A stretch of DNA of 64,000 nucleotides. Origin: an uncultured Cohaesibacter sp. (GTDB taxonomy: Bacteria; Pseudomonadota; Alphaproteobacteria; Rhizobiales; Cohaesibacteraceae). This document shows, one piece after another, positions 17,981 through 26,638 of this stretch. The stretch spans positions 1,689,303-1,753,302 of the forward strand of contig NZ_OY761553.1 of assembly GCF_963664735.1 (NCBI RefSeq), in the 5' to 3' direction. The first letter of the stretch is position 1. Each line of letters begins with the position of its first letter. The translations under genes and the position numbers were made by a program. Below the pieces are notes generated by a model. The model did no database searches. It saw only the letters and a list, made by a program, of their open reading frames with translations, and was not told the DNA's origin.

Positions 17981-18505
17981 ATGACGCAGACCAAACCCGC
18001 CCTCATTCTGATTGACATACAGAATGACTATTTCGACGGCTTCGCTTTCCCTCAGCACGGGGCTGATGCCTTACTCAGCCGTCTATTGAATGCAGTGAAA
18101 ATAGCCAAAGAAAAGGCAATACCGATCATTTTGGTGCAACATGTAGCCGATGCATCAAAAGGAATGGCTCCGTTTTTCAATGAGGGAACAGAAGGCGTGG
18201 CCATTCACCCTGCATTGCTGGCAGAGCTGCCCGATGCACCGATTGTGATAAAGCACTCAGCGGACGCTTTTCGCGACACAGATCTGGCCGAGACTTTAGA
18301 AGCCGCGGGTGCCACGGAATTGCTCATCTGTGGAATGATGACGCAGAATTGCGTGACACACACGGCGATCTCTCGCCAAGCCGACGCTTACAAGGTCGGC
18401 GTGCTTTCGGACCTGTCAACTTCGGTGAGTGAAATGATCCACCTGATCGCACTCAATGCTCTGGCTCCTCTTGTCGAGGTGGGGCCATCGGAAGCCTTGC
18501 TATGA
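17981..18505 (+). CDS. Isochorismatase-family cysteine hydrolase
   Basis: This 174-aa cytoplasmic protein has the complete catalytic triad of the family: Asp12 (LIDIQNDYF), Lys91 (IVIKHSADAF) and Cys124 (GMMTQNCVTHTA). Such enzymes hydrolyse amides such as nicotinamide, ureidoacrylate or carbamoyl compounds. The substrate is not evident. It has no partner genes downstream; the next gene converges on it 27 bp away. Control by the divergent GlxA-type regulator is inferred from position. Confidence 0.88.
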   Translation: MTQTKPALILIDIQNDYFDGFAFPQHGADALLSRLLNAVKIAKEKAIPIILVQHVADASKGMAPFFNEGTEGVAIHPALLAELPDAPIVIKHSADAFRDTDLAETLEAAGATELLICGMMTQNCVTHTAISRQADAYKVGVLSDLSTSVSEMIHLIALNALAPLVEVGPSEALL

Positions 18506-18532
18506 GCCAAGTCTTGCGAATAGTGGCGGCGA

Positions 18533-20074
18533 TCAATCCGTGACAACGGCCCCTTGCGGCGTTACGCAATAGCGGGCCAATGTCTCGTCCATATGGCGCG
18601 CTCTCACATCAAGCAATTTCTCTGCATAGATAAGCCGAGTGCGCAGATAGCCTTCCTCTTCGGCCACATTGGTGAGGCAATGAGGGTCTTTTTCCAGATC
18701 AAACAGCAAGGCCGGAAAGCCGGGGATGTGAACATAGTGAAACTTCTCGTCCCTGAGCACCGCAAGCGAACATTCCTCCTGACGCATCCGCGCCTTGAGG
18801 TCCGCGCGTTCGGCCCGTTGTGCGCGGAAGTCAAACTCGTAGAAAGCGGCATCGCGCCAACCGGAGACCGCGTTGCCATACACATGTTCCATCAGCGAAG
18901 TACCATCAAGGCTGTTGGTAGCCTCCTCACCAAGCACTTCCAGAAGCGTTGGAAAGACATCGGCGCTGGAGGTAAAGGCATTGACGGTTTCGCCGCGGGC
19001 CCCATCAGGCGTCCGGATGATCAGCGGAATATGGTAGCTGGAGGCGTGAAAGCCCCCCTTGCCCAGCAACCAGTGATCGCCCATCATTTCGGCATGGTCG
19101 GAGGTGAAGATAAAGACCGTATTCTCCCAGAGCCCTCTTTCCTTAAGACTTGAGACTAGACGGCCAATCACAGCGTCGACCTCAGAGATCATGCCATAAT
19201 AGAGCGCTCGAATGCGGCTGAGATCGTGGGCGGAAAGATCCTTGACCTTGCCCCCCTGCTCCGGATTGCCATCCTCGTCATAACAAACGAAACCGGACAG
19301 TGCGTTGGTGTCGATCATCAGCTCGGAAAAGCCGTGGCTCGCCGCTTCGGCTGTTGCGCATTTGTGGCGGGAAAATTCCGGCCCGTCGTCGGGCTCGTAC
19401 ATGGAATTGTAAGGTTCCGGCACCACGAATGGCGGATGTGGACGGATGAACGAGAGATGGGCGAAGAATGGCGAATCCTCTTCTTGCCGCTCATCAAGCC
19501 AATCCTCCATTTTCTCCATCAAAAAGGCAGTCGGCGTTTCATCGGCACCATAGGGCAAGGACAAAAGGGAAACCCGTTCGCCGGGCTCGACAGGCGGCGT
19601 GTGTGCCTCGTGGCGGGTTTCTATGACATGACCTCGCTTTTTGAGCCATGTGAGCCAAGGCTTGTAATCCTCAAGCAGCAACTGCTGAACATCCATACCC
19701 GGCAATATGCCCTCATAGCTCTTGAGCGCGGGATCATCGGGAGCGAGCGTACGCGGATCAAGGCAAGTATCGGTATAACCAAACAGGGTCGGCTTATAGC
19801 CAGCCCTGCGCCCGGCCTTGGCGAGATTGTCGAACCCGTCAGCAAGGGGCGCACCATTGCGCACCACCCGATGGTTCATCTGATAGAGCCCGGTGTAAAG
19901 GGTTGCCCTTGCGGGAGAACAAGGTGCCGTTGCGCAATAGTGATTGCGAAAGAGCACCGCGTCTGCGGCAATTGCGTCCAGATTGGGCGTCTTGATGGTG
20001 GGATGCCCCACAGCCCCCAAACAGTCGCCGCGCCACTGATCTGCAGTGATAATCATGATATTCGGTCTGGACAT
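18533..20074 (-). CDS. Phosphonate monoester hydrolase-like enzyme (sulfatase superfamily)
   Basis: This 513-aa alkaline-phosphatase-superfamily enzyme carries a formylglycine site CSPAR (Cys52-x-Pro54-x-Arg56). The metal ligands are ITADQWRGD (Asp12) and FTSDHAEMMGDH (Asp326, His327). The block HLSFIRPHPPFVVPEPYNSMY and the late CSLAVLRDEKFHYVHIPGFPALLFDL resemble rhizobial phosphonate monoester hydrolase more than classical arylsulfatases. No signal peptide is visible, so it works in the cytoplasm and needs an imported substrate. It closes the operon behind phnX and phnW, which supports action on esters of 2-aminoethylphosphonate. A formylglycine-generating enzyme is not in the window. Confidence 0.82.
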   Translation of the reverse strand: MSRPNIMIITADQWRGDCLGAVGHPTIKTPNLDAIAADAVLFRNHYCATAPCSPARATLYTGLYQMNHRVVRNGAPLADGFDNLAKAGRRAGYKPTLFGYTDTCLDPRTLAPDDPALKSYEGILPGMDVQQLLLEDYKPWLTWLKKRGHVIETRHEAHTPPVEPGERVSLLSLPYGADETPTAFLMEKMEDWLDERQEEDSPFFAHLSFIRPHPPFVVPEPYNSMYEPDDGPEFSRHKCATAEAASHGFSELMIDTNALSGFVCYDEDGNPEQGGKVKDLSAHDLSRIRALYYGMISEVDAVIGRLVSSLKERGLWENTVFIFTSDHAEMMGDHWLLGKGGFHASSYHIPLIIRTPDGARGETVNAFTSSADVFPTLLEVLGEEATNSLDGTSLMEHVYGNAVSGWRDAAFYEFDFRAQRAERADLKARMRQEECSLAVLRDEKFHYVHIPGFPALLFDLEKDPHCLTNVAEEEGYLRTRLIYAEKLLDVRARHMDETLARYCVTPQGAVVTD

Positions 20075-20119
20075 GGCTAAGCCTTTCCCAAAAGCGGCGA
20101 CAGAGTTTGATCCTTGCGC

Positions 20120-20893
20120 CTAGAGCGCCTCGATAAGGGCAGGCAAATCAGCGACCGTGTCGATCACGTAATCGGCCCCACCCTCTTTGAGTAGCACAGT
20201 TGCAGCGTCTCGCAAGCGGGCAATCTCGTCTTCTGGCATCGCAGCAAGATCCTCAGGCGTTTTGCCCACGAAATTGCCTGACAGCGCCAGCCCAACGGTT
20301 ATGCATCCGGCGGCAACTCCTTCTTTAAGGCCCGGGACGGTATCATCCACCTTGATGATGGCTTCGGGCGGATAGACCGCCAGATTCACAAAGGTCTGAT
20401 ACATGCCAAGGGGACCGGGACGCCCTTCGGCAAGATCGTCGGCGCAAATGAGATTATCCGGCACAAAGCCCTGTTCTTTAACGACTGGCAAGACGTGCTC
20501 CATGATGGAGCGGGTATATCCGGTGGTGGAGCCGATCTTGATTCCACGGCGGCGCAGCCATGCGATTGTGTCAAGCGCCCCGGGCACCAGATCGGCATAG
20601 TCCGCGGCGACCTTCTCATTCATCGGCACGAAGATTTCATATATCTCGTCAACATCTGCATCGGTCGGCGCATTGCTATATTTTGCCCGCCACTGCGCTG
20701 CGATGTCATCATCGTTCATCATGGCACGGATATGATCCCACTTGGGCAGCCCCATCGGAGCGCGCGCCTGTTCGATGGTAGCCGTGATGCCAAACTGCTC
20801 GAAGCATTTAACGAACACACCCATCGGCGCGAAGCTGCCAAAATCAACCAGCGTTCCGGCCCAGTCAAACACAACTGCTTTAATCTCTTTCAT
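20120..20893 (-). CDS. phnX: Phosphonoacetaldehyde hydrolase (phosphonatase)
   Basis: This 257-aa HAD-family enzyme cleaves the C-P bond of phosphonoacetaldehyde to acetaldehyde and phosphate. The nucleophile motif is VVFDWAGTLVDFG (Asp10), and Lys51 in MGLPKWDHIRAM is the Schiff-base lysine that separates PhnX from other HADs. IGSTTGYTRSIMEHVLP and IIKVDDTVPGLKEGVAAG are the second and third HAD motifs. It lies 26 bp after phnW, so both steps are made from one transcript. Confidence 0.97.
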   Translation of the reverse strand: MKEIKAVVFDWAGTLVDFGSFAPMGVFVKCFEQFGITATIEQARAPMGLPKWDHIRAMMNDDDIAAQWRAKYSNAPTDADVDEIYEIFVPMNEKVAADYADLVPGALDTIAWLRRRGIKIGSTTGYTRSIMEHVLPVVKEQGFVPDNLICADDLAEGRPGPLGMYQTFVNLAVYPPEAIIKVDDTVPGLKEGVAAGCITVGLALSGNFVGKTPEDLAAMPEDEIARLRDAATVLLKEGGADYVIDTVADLPALIEAL

Positions 20894-20919
20894 TGAGGGT
20901 CATTCCTTCCGGTTTTCGT

Positions 20920-22134
20920 TCAAGCATTCAGTTTCTTGCGCTCTTGCAACGCTTCAGGGCATGGTGCGGCAGACTTAACGCCCAGCTCTTCAAGACTCTC
21001 CCGGGCAGCGACGACCACCCGCCGCATGATGGCTTCGTCCATCTGGCCGATGCAGCCGATGCGGAAGCTTTCAACGACGGTCAGCTTGCCCGGATAGATG
21101 ATGAAGCCCTTGTCTTTCATCAGGGCATAGAAGCGGTCAAAGTCGAAACGCTCGTCTGCCGGACAGAAGAAGGTCACGATGATGGGTGAAAGCCAACGCG
21201 CGTCAAGCAAGGTCTCAAAGCCCAACTCGCGCATACCTGCGACCATCACGTCGCGATTGTTGGCGTAGCGCGCTCCTCTTGCTGCGACGCCCCCCTCGGC
21301 TTCGTGCCCCTTCAGGGCTTCAAGGAAAGCGGCCACGATGTGTGTTGGCGGGGTGAAGCGCCATTGGCCGCTTTTTTCCATATTCTCCCACTGGGCGTGA
21401 AGATCGAGGCTCAGAGAATGGCAATTGCCCTTGGCTGCGACCAGCTCGCTATGACGGACCATCGCAAAGCCGAAGCCCGGCACGCCCTCAATGCATTTAT
21501 TGGCAGAGGAAACCAGCGCTTCATAACGGATCTCGGAAGGCTCAATAGGCACTGCACCGAAAGCAGACATGGAGTCGACCAGAAGCTTGCGGCCTGCGGC
21601 ATAGGTCGCTTCGGAAATTTCCGCCACCGGATTGAGGATGCCAGAACTGGTTTCACAATGGATCGCCAACACATGGGTGATTGTCGGATCATTGGCCAGA
21701 ATTTCAGCGACTTCTGCGCCTCTCGGCGGCAGATAGTCGCCTTTGTCTAGAAGATGATAGGCACGACCAATCACTTCCATCGTTTTGGCAGCTCGAAGGC
21801 CGTAGGCACCATTGGCCAGAACCAGCAACTTGCCATCTTTGGGCACCATGGTTCCAAGCATGGATTCGACCAGATAGGAACCAGACCCCTGCATCGGGAT
21901 ACATTCGAAAGCATCCTTTTCCGTGCCGAGCAAATCCAGAAGCCGGCGGCGCATTTCAGCGGTCATGGCGCGGAAATCACCATCCCAGCTGCCCCAGTCC
22001 TTCAACATGGCCTCCTTGACGGCGAAAGACGTGGTCAATGGACCGGGAGTGAGCAGAAACGGCTCTCCCATCTTGGGGTCTGGTAGCAAGCTGTTTTTCA
22101 AGCTACCGGTAAATTCGTTGTCCCGTTCAGTCAT
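20920..22134 (-). CDS. phnW: 2-aminoethylphosphonate:pyruvate aminotransferase
   Basis: This 404-aa PLP-dependent class V aminotransferase converts 2-aminoethylphosphonate and pyruvate to phosphonoacetaldehyde and alanine. LLTPGPLTTSFAVKEAML, GSGSYLVESML, VDSMSAFGAVPI (Asp187) and SSANKCIEGVPGFGF (PLP Lys213) are diagnostic. KGFIIYPGKLTVVESFRIGCIG is the C-terminal PhnW signature. It is about 35 residues longer than typical, split between an N-terminal extension and a tail. GAGGA lies 8 nt before the ATG. Confidence 0.96.
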   Translation of the reverse strand: MTERDNEFTGSLKNSLLPDPKMGEPFLLTPGPLTTSFAVKEAMLKDWGSWDGDFRAMTAEMRRRLLDLLGTEKDAFECIPMQGSGSYLVESMLGTMVPKDGKLLVLANGAYGLRAAKTMEVIGRAYHLLDKGDYLPPRGAEVAEILANDPTITHVLAIHCETSSGILNPVAEISEATYAAGRKLLVDSMSAFGAVPIEPSEIRYEALVSSANKCIEGVPGFGFAMVRHSELVAAKGNCHSLSLDLHAQWENMEKSGQWRFTPPTHIVAAFLEALKGHEAEGGVAARGARYANNRDVMVAGMRELGFETLLDARWLSPIIVTFFCPADERFDFDRFYALMKDKGFIIYPGKLTVVESFRIGCIGQMDEAIMRRVVVAARESLEELGVKSAAPCPEALQERKKLNA

Positions 22135-22179
22135 CGGACAATCCTCTTTTTTTCTGATTACTTATTTCCAATACCGGCC

Positions 22180-22193
22180 TGACTGATCAGTCA
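22180..22193. repeat. Perfect 14-bp palindrome upstream of phnW
   Basis: TGACTGATCAGTCA is a perfect palindrome in the 72-bp gap between the importer ATPase and phnW, 46 bp before the phnW start. It could be a regulator site or a short intercistronic hairpin. Confidence 0.5.
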
Positions 22194-22206
22194 TGGCGGG
22201 GGCTGT

Positions 22207-23352
22207 CTATTCGGCGGCTTCCTGTTGGCCGCGCGAGAAATCAAACTCATGCACCCTGTGACACGAGACAAAATGCTCCGAAGCAACTTCCTGCCACTGG
22301 GGAATTTCATTGGCACACTGCTCGGTCGCGTACGGACAACGGGTGTGAAAACGACACCCTGTTGGCGCGGCCAGCGGGTTCGGGATTTCTCCCTCCAGCT
22401 TGATCGGATCAAAGGTCTCTGCAGGGTCCACAGTGGGGATCGCAGAGAGAAGCGCGTGGGTGTATGGATGGCGCGGGTGATAGAAAAGGCTTTCGGTTGG
22501 CGCATATTCGACAAATTTGCCGACATACATCACCGCCACCCGATGAGACATCTGGGCCACCACAGACAAGTCATGTGCAATGAAAAGAAAGGCGACACCC
22601 ATCTCTTCCTGAAGGTCTTTCAACAGATTGACGATCTCGGCCTGAATGGACACGTCAAGCGCGGAAACGCTCTCATCGCAGACGACAAAATCCGGCTGTG
22701 TCACCAATGCCCGTGCAATGCATATGCGCTGTCTTTGTCCGCCCGAGAAAGCATGAGGAAACCGGCGCAAATGCTCCAGATTGAGCTTGCAGCGGCTGGC
22801 GATGTCGCGCACACGCTCGTCGATCTTCTCCCGATTTTTCATCATGCCTGACGCGACCAGCGGCTCGGCTATGATATCGCGTACCGTCATGCGAGGATTG
22901 AGCGAGGAATAGGGATCCTGAAAGACAAGGCTCATGCGGGGCCGGAAGGCCCGGAGAATGTCGCTGGCCATGTGGGCAATGGAATGAGGTCCTTCGGAGA
23001 AAACCATGCCCATTTTCTTGCGGAAGCGGCGCAGCTCCTCTCCTTCCAGTTCGTCAAGATAGATATCGTGCTCACGGGTATGAAAGATCACGTCCCCTGC
23101 CGTGGGATCAATGGCGCGCAGGATGGCTCGGCCAACTGTCGTTTTGCCTGAGCCGGATTCCCCAACAAGGCCAACGGTTTCGCCGCGGCGAATATCAAAG
23201 CTCACGTCATCTACCGCGCGCAGATAGGAAACCTCCGAGGAAAAGAGTTTCTTCTTGCGGATGGGAAAACGGACCTCAAGATTTTTGACCTCGATAAGAA
23301 GTTCATTCTTTTTCTTGATGCTATTTGCCATATTGTTCGCTTCCTCACTCAT
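22207..23352 (-). CDS. Oligopeptide-type ABC transporter ATPase (OppF/DppF type)
   Basis: This 381-aa ATPase has Walker [10 protein letters not shown] (residues 64-72), Q-loop [15 protein letters not shown] (about 143-157), signature [15 protein letters not shown], Walker [17 protein letters not shown] and the C-terminal oligopeptide/nickel motif [18 protein letters not shown]. About 27 extra residues ([20 protein letters not shown] region, about 115-140) precede the Q-loop, where relatives go straight from RRFRKKM to VFQDPY. Its start overlaps the OppD-like stop by four bases. It serves the same importer as the permeases upstream. Confidence 0.92.
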   Translation of the reverse strand: MSEEANNMANSIKKKNELLIEVKNLEVRFPIRKKKLFSSEVSYLRAVDDVSFDIRRGETVGLVGESGSGKTTVGRAILRAIDPTAGDVIFHTREHDIYLDELEGEELRRFRKKMGMVFSEGPHSIAHMASDILRAFRPRMSLVFQDPYSSLNPRMTVRDIIAEPLVASGMMKNREKIDERVRDIASRCKLNLEHLRRFPHAFSGGQRQRICIARALVTQPDFVVCDESVSALDVSIQAEIVNLLKDLQEEMGVAFLFIAHDLSVVAQMSHRVAVMYVGKFVEYAPTESLFYHPRHPYTHALLSAIPTVDPAETFDPIKLEGEIPNPLAAPTGCRFHTRCPYATEQCANEIPQWQEVASEHFVSCHRVHEFDFSRGQQEAAE

Positions 23353-24350
23353 GCTTGAGCCCTCAGCTGTTTTTCATGCAGAAAGCAACGCACCGTGTGA
23401 TCTTCACCCACTTGCAGAATTTCCGGCTGATGCCGGTCGCAAAGCCCTGCAATTACCTTGGCGCAGCGAGTGTGGAACGGACAGCCGGTGGGGCGATCAT
23501 TCGGGCTCGGAATGTCGCCGGGGATGGGTGTCAGACGATCGTGCAGACGGTCCACACTGGGCAATGCCTTGATTAGCCCTTGGGTATAGGGGTGGGCTGG
23601 CTGATGGATGACCTTGTCGGTGGGGCCACGCTCGACAATCGTTCCCAGATACATGACGGCGACGTCGTCGGCGATATGGGAGATGACCCCCAGATCATGG
23701 GTGATGAAGATCATGCCCATGGAAAGATCGCGCTGAAGACTGCTCATCAATTCCAGCACCTGCGCCTGAATGGTGACGTCGAGCGCCGTGGTCGGTTCAT
23801 CTGCAATCAACAAGGCGGGACCTGCTGACAAAGCCAGAGCGATCATCGCACGCTGACGCATGCCGCCAGACATTTCATGCGGATATTGATCGATGCGCGC
23901 TTCCGGGTTTGAAATACCCACCTTATCGAGCATCTCGACGGCGATGCGGCGAGCATCCTTGCGCCCCACATTGCGATGCAGGCGGATGGCCTCCACCATT
24001 TGATTGCCAATGGTATAAACAGGCGAAAAGGATGCCATGGGCTCCTGAAAGATCATCCCGATCTCGCCACCGCGAATATGGCGGATTGCGCGACTGGTTT
24101 TACCCAATTTATTGATATCAATCACTTTTCCGGATTTGTCGGTGTAAAGGATTTTCGCTTCTTTGGAAATGACCCCATTGCCGGGCAAAAGCTGCATCAG
24201 CGCCTTGGTAGAAATGGATTTGCCTGAGCCGGATTCTCCCACGATGCCCAGCGTATGGCCGGGGCGCACTTCAAAGGAAATGTCCTGCACCGGCGTTATG
24301 AGACCTTCATCCGTACGGAAGGAAATGGAGAGATTTTCTACTTTCAACAT
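23349..24350 (-). CDS. Oligopeptide-type ABC transporter ATPase (OppD/DppD type)
   Basis: This 333-aa ATPase has Walker A GESGSGKSI, Q-loop MIFQEPMASFSPVYTI, signature MSGGMRQRAMIALAL, Walker B LLIADEPTTALDVTIQ and C-terminal NDRPTGCPFHTRCAKV. A longer frame opens at 24488, but the ABC fold begins at MLKVENLSISF (24350). AAAGGGCAG precedes that ATG, and the longer form would overlap the permease gene by over 100 bp, so I use 24350. Confidence 0.92.
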   Translation of the reverse strand: MLKVENLSISFRTDEGLITPVQDISFEVRPGHTLGIVGESGSGKSISTKALMQLLPGNGVISKEAKILYTDKSGKVIDINKLGKTSRAIRHIRGGEIGMIFQEPMASFSPVYTIGNQMVEAIRLHRNVGRKDARRIAVEMLDKVGISNPEARIDQYPHEMSGGMRQRAMIALALSAGPALLIADEPTTALDVTIQAQVLELMSSLQRDLSMGMIFITHDLGVISHIADDVAVMYLGTIVERGPTDKVIHQPAHPYTQGLIKALPSVDRLHDRLTPIPGDIPSPNDRPTGCPFHTRCAKVIAGLCDRHQPEILQVGEDHTVRCFLHEKQLRAQA

Positions 24351-24369
24351 GGTTCTATCTGCCCTTTTC

Positions 24370-25545
24370 CTAGCGAACGTCCGAATAAGGGTCGGCGGCA
24401 TCGCGCAGGCCGTCTCCCACCACCGTGAAAGCCAAAACGGCCAGCACGACGAAGACAGCCGGAATGAAGAGCCATGGCGTTTGCTCAATAACTCGCACCG
24501 ACTGGGCCTGCTGCAACAAGACGCCCCATGACACGGTCGGAGGACGCAGGCCCAACCCGACGAAGGACAGTGCTGTTTCGCTCAGGATCATGTAAGGAAA
24601 GGAAATCACCAGATCGACGATGATGAAGCTGGTAAAACTGGGCAGCATATGCTGGGAAATGATGCGCAAGGGGCGTGCTCCGGCCAGTCGCGCGGCGACA
24701 ACATAGTCCTCTGAGCGGATGGAGAGCAGCTGCGAGCGAATGCGCCGCGCCAGCGTCGGCCAGCCGAAGAGCCCCAAAATCAGCGTCATGGCAAAATAGA
24801 CTTCTGTGGTCGACCATTCCTTGGGCATGGCAGCCGCCAGCCCCATGTAAAGCGGGATGATGGGCACCACGCGGATAACTTCCGTTACGCGCTGGATGAT
24901 GTTATCCACCCACCCCCCGGCATATCCGGCCACGCCACCGATGATCAGGGCCAACACGAAAGAGATCAGCACACCGATTACCCCGATGGAAAGCGAAGTT
25001 CGGGTTGCATAGATTGTGCGCGAGAAGACATCGCGCCCCAGATCATCCGTGCCCCACAAATGCAGCTTGGCGCGTTTGTCATCGAGCTGGAACAGGTGGA
25101 TCTTCGAAGGAATGATGCCTATCAGCTCGGTCTTCTCTCCTTGCGCAAAGAATTTGACATAGACGCGCTTGTCCGGATCCGGCACAGAGATGGCACGCAG
25201 GGTCACCGGATCGCGTTTGGTGGAAACCCCATGAATGAAGGGACGCCATGAGCAGCCATTCTGATCGCAGAAGAGCGGCATCTGCGGCGCTCCATCGAGA
25301 TATTTGGTGTCGCGGCTGGTCGGGCCATAGGGAGCGACAAATTCGGCAAAGACACCAAGCAGCGCCATCAGCAGCAGCACAGTGGCGGCAACCATAGCGG
25401 CGCGATGGCGACGGAAGCGCCACCAGATCAGGGTCCATTGGCTGGCTGAGTAATATTTCAGCCGCTTCTTGTGCTCTTTGTCGCTCTCCCTTGATATGGA
25501 CGTCAGGGCTGCCGATTGCATTCGGTTTTCGGTCAAATCCGTCAT
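24370..25545 (-). CDS. Oligopeptide-type ABC transporter permease (OppC/DppC type)
   Basis: This 391-aa permease has a charged cytoplasmic N-terminus (about 45 residues), a first helix, and a long periplasmic segment (about residues 75-165) before LHLWGTDDLGRDVFSRTIYATRTSLSIG, the family's entry motif. The EAA loop is RSEDYVVAARLAGARPLRIISQHMLP. The large extracytoplasmic insertion, with Cys residues in FCDQNGCSW, makes it longer than E. coli DppC (300 aa). It is seen in permeases paired with very large binding proteins, as here. Confidence 0.92.
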   Translation of the reverse strand: MTDLTENRMQSAALTSISRESDKEHKKRLKYYSASQWTLIWWRFRRHRAAMVAATVLLLMALLGVFAEFVAPYGPTSRDTKYLDGAPQMPLFCDQNGCSWRPFIHGVSTKRDPVTLRAISVPDPDKRVYVKFFAQGEKTELIGIIPSKIHLFQLDDKRAKLHLWGTDDLGRDVFSRTIYATRTSLSIGVIGVLISFVLALIIGGVAGYAGGWVDNIIQRVTEVIRVVPIIPLYMGLAAAMPKEWSTTEVYFAMTLILGLFGWPTLARRIRSQLLSIRSEDYVVAARLAGARPLRIISQHMLPSFTSFIIVDLVISFPYMILSETALSFVGLGLRPPTVSWGVLLQQAQSVRVIEQTPWLFIPAVFVVLAVLAFTVVGDGLRDAADPYSDVR

Positions 25546-25547
25546 GA

Positions 25548-26543
25548 TCAGTTATTCCCCAACTTGATGCGCGGATCGAGCCACGCCAGCAAAATGTCCG
25601 AGATGAAATTCATCAGCACAATCATGAAGGTAAGCATCAACAGAATGGCTCCGGCGACATACATGTCGAGGTCTAGATAGGCGTTGAGCAGCAAATTGCC
25701 CAACTCGGTAAGGCCGAGAACAACGGCAACAATCGGCAGCTCGGAGAAAATACGGTTGACGTCAAATCCGATGGTGGAAACCACCGGGTTGATGGCAAGA
25801 CGGGCCGGATATTTGATCAGCAACTTGGTTTCCGGCACACCACGCGCACGCGCGGCCGTTACCGAGAGTTTGTTCAGCTCATCGGACATGGTGGCGCGGA
25901 TAGTCTGGATCTGATAGGCGACCGCCGACCATGCCAGCACAAAGGCCGGCAACCACAGATGCTTGAGCAAATCCCAGCCCTTGGCAAAGGACCATGGCGC
26001 ATCTTCCATATGGTTCGAAAAGAGGCCGCCGATATCGGCGCCAAACCAGAGGTTGGCAAAATAAAGCATGATGAGAGCCAGCAGAAAGTTCGGGAGTGCC
26101 AGCCCCAAATAGGAGAAGACCGTCAGCCCATAGTCCGCAAAGGACGCTCGCCTGACAGCGGCATAGATACCGATTGGTATTGAGACCAGATAAGTGAGCA
26201 GCAGCGTTCCGAACAGAATCGCCATGGTCAACCAGGCCTTGTCGCCGATAACCTTGGTCACATCTGTTTCAAACGCAAAGGCCTGCCCGAAATCGCCATG
26301 TAGAACGATGTTGCCGATCCAGTCGACATAACGCAGAGCCATTGGTTTATCGAGGCCAAAATCGTGGCGGATTGCCTGAATATCTGCTTCAGTGATAGCA
26401 ATGCCGGTGCCGGAATATTTCCGGAAAGCATAGCGGTCCGCATAGTCGCCCGGTGGTATTTCCATAATCAGGAATACCATCATGGAAACAAGCACCATCG
26501 TGACAATCATGCCAACCAGTCGCTCAAGTGTAAATCGAAGCAT
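25548..26543 (-). CDS. Oligopeptide-type ABC transporter permease (OppB/DppB type)
   Basis: This 331-aa permease has about six helices. N-terminal MLRFTLERLVGMIVTMVLVS, the motif FGLDKPMALRYVDWIGNIVLHGDFGQAF, the EAA loop ATMSDELNKLSVTAARARGVPETKLLIKYPARLAI and the C-terminal DILLAWLDPRIKLG are typical. The ATG at 26543 with GGGGA 8 nt upstream is preferred to an earlier frame start at 26624, which would run back through the intercistronic hairpin. It ends two bases before the OppC-like start. Confidence 0.92.
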   Translation of the reverse strand: MLRFTLERLVGMIVTMVLVSMMVFLIMEIPPGDYADRYAFRKYSGTGIAITEADIQAIRHDFGLDKPMALRYVDWIGNIVLHGDFGQAFAFETDVTKVIGDKAWLTMAILFGTLLLTYLVSIPIGIYAAVRRASFADYGLTVFSYLGLALPNFLLALIMLYFANLWFGADIGGLFSNHMEDAPWSFAKGWDLLKHLWLPAFVLAWSAVAYQIQTIRATMSDELNKLSVTAARARGVPETKLLIKYPARLAINPVVSTIGFDVNRIFSELPIVAVVLGLTELGNLLLNAYLDLDMYVAGAILLMLTFMIVLMNFISDILLAWLDPRIKLGNN

Positions 26544-26590
26544 CTTCAGGTCCCCACAAACAGGCCCGCACGCCATGGAACGGGCAATGA

Positions 26591-26610
26591 TGCGGGGGCA
26601 ATCCCCCGCA
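26591..26610 (-). other. Intercistronic hairpin after the binding-protein gene
   Basis: TGCGGGGG (26591-26598) and CCCCCGCA (26603-26610) form a perfect 8-bp GC-rich stem with a CAAT tetraloop, 28 nt past the binding-protein stop and without a T-run. The position matches hairpins that raise binding-protein mRNA over the rest of an ABC operon. Confidence 0.65.
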
Positions 26611-26638
26611 CCGGATGGTTTCATTCAGTCCAACAGGA

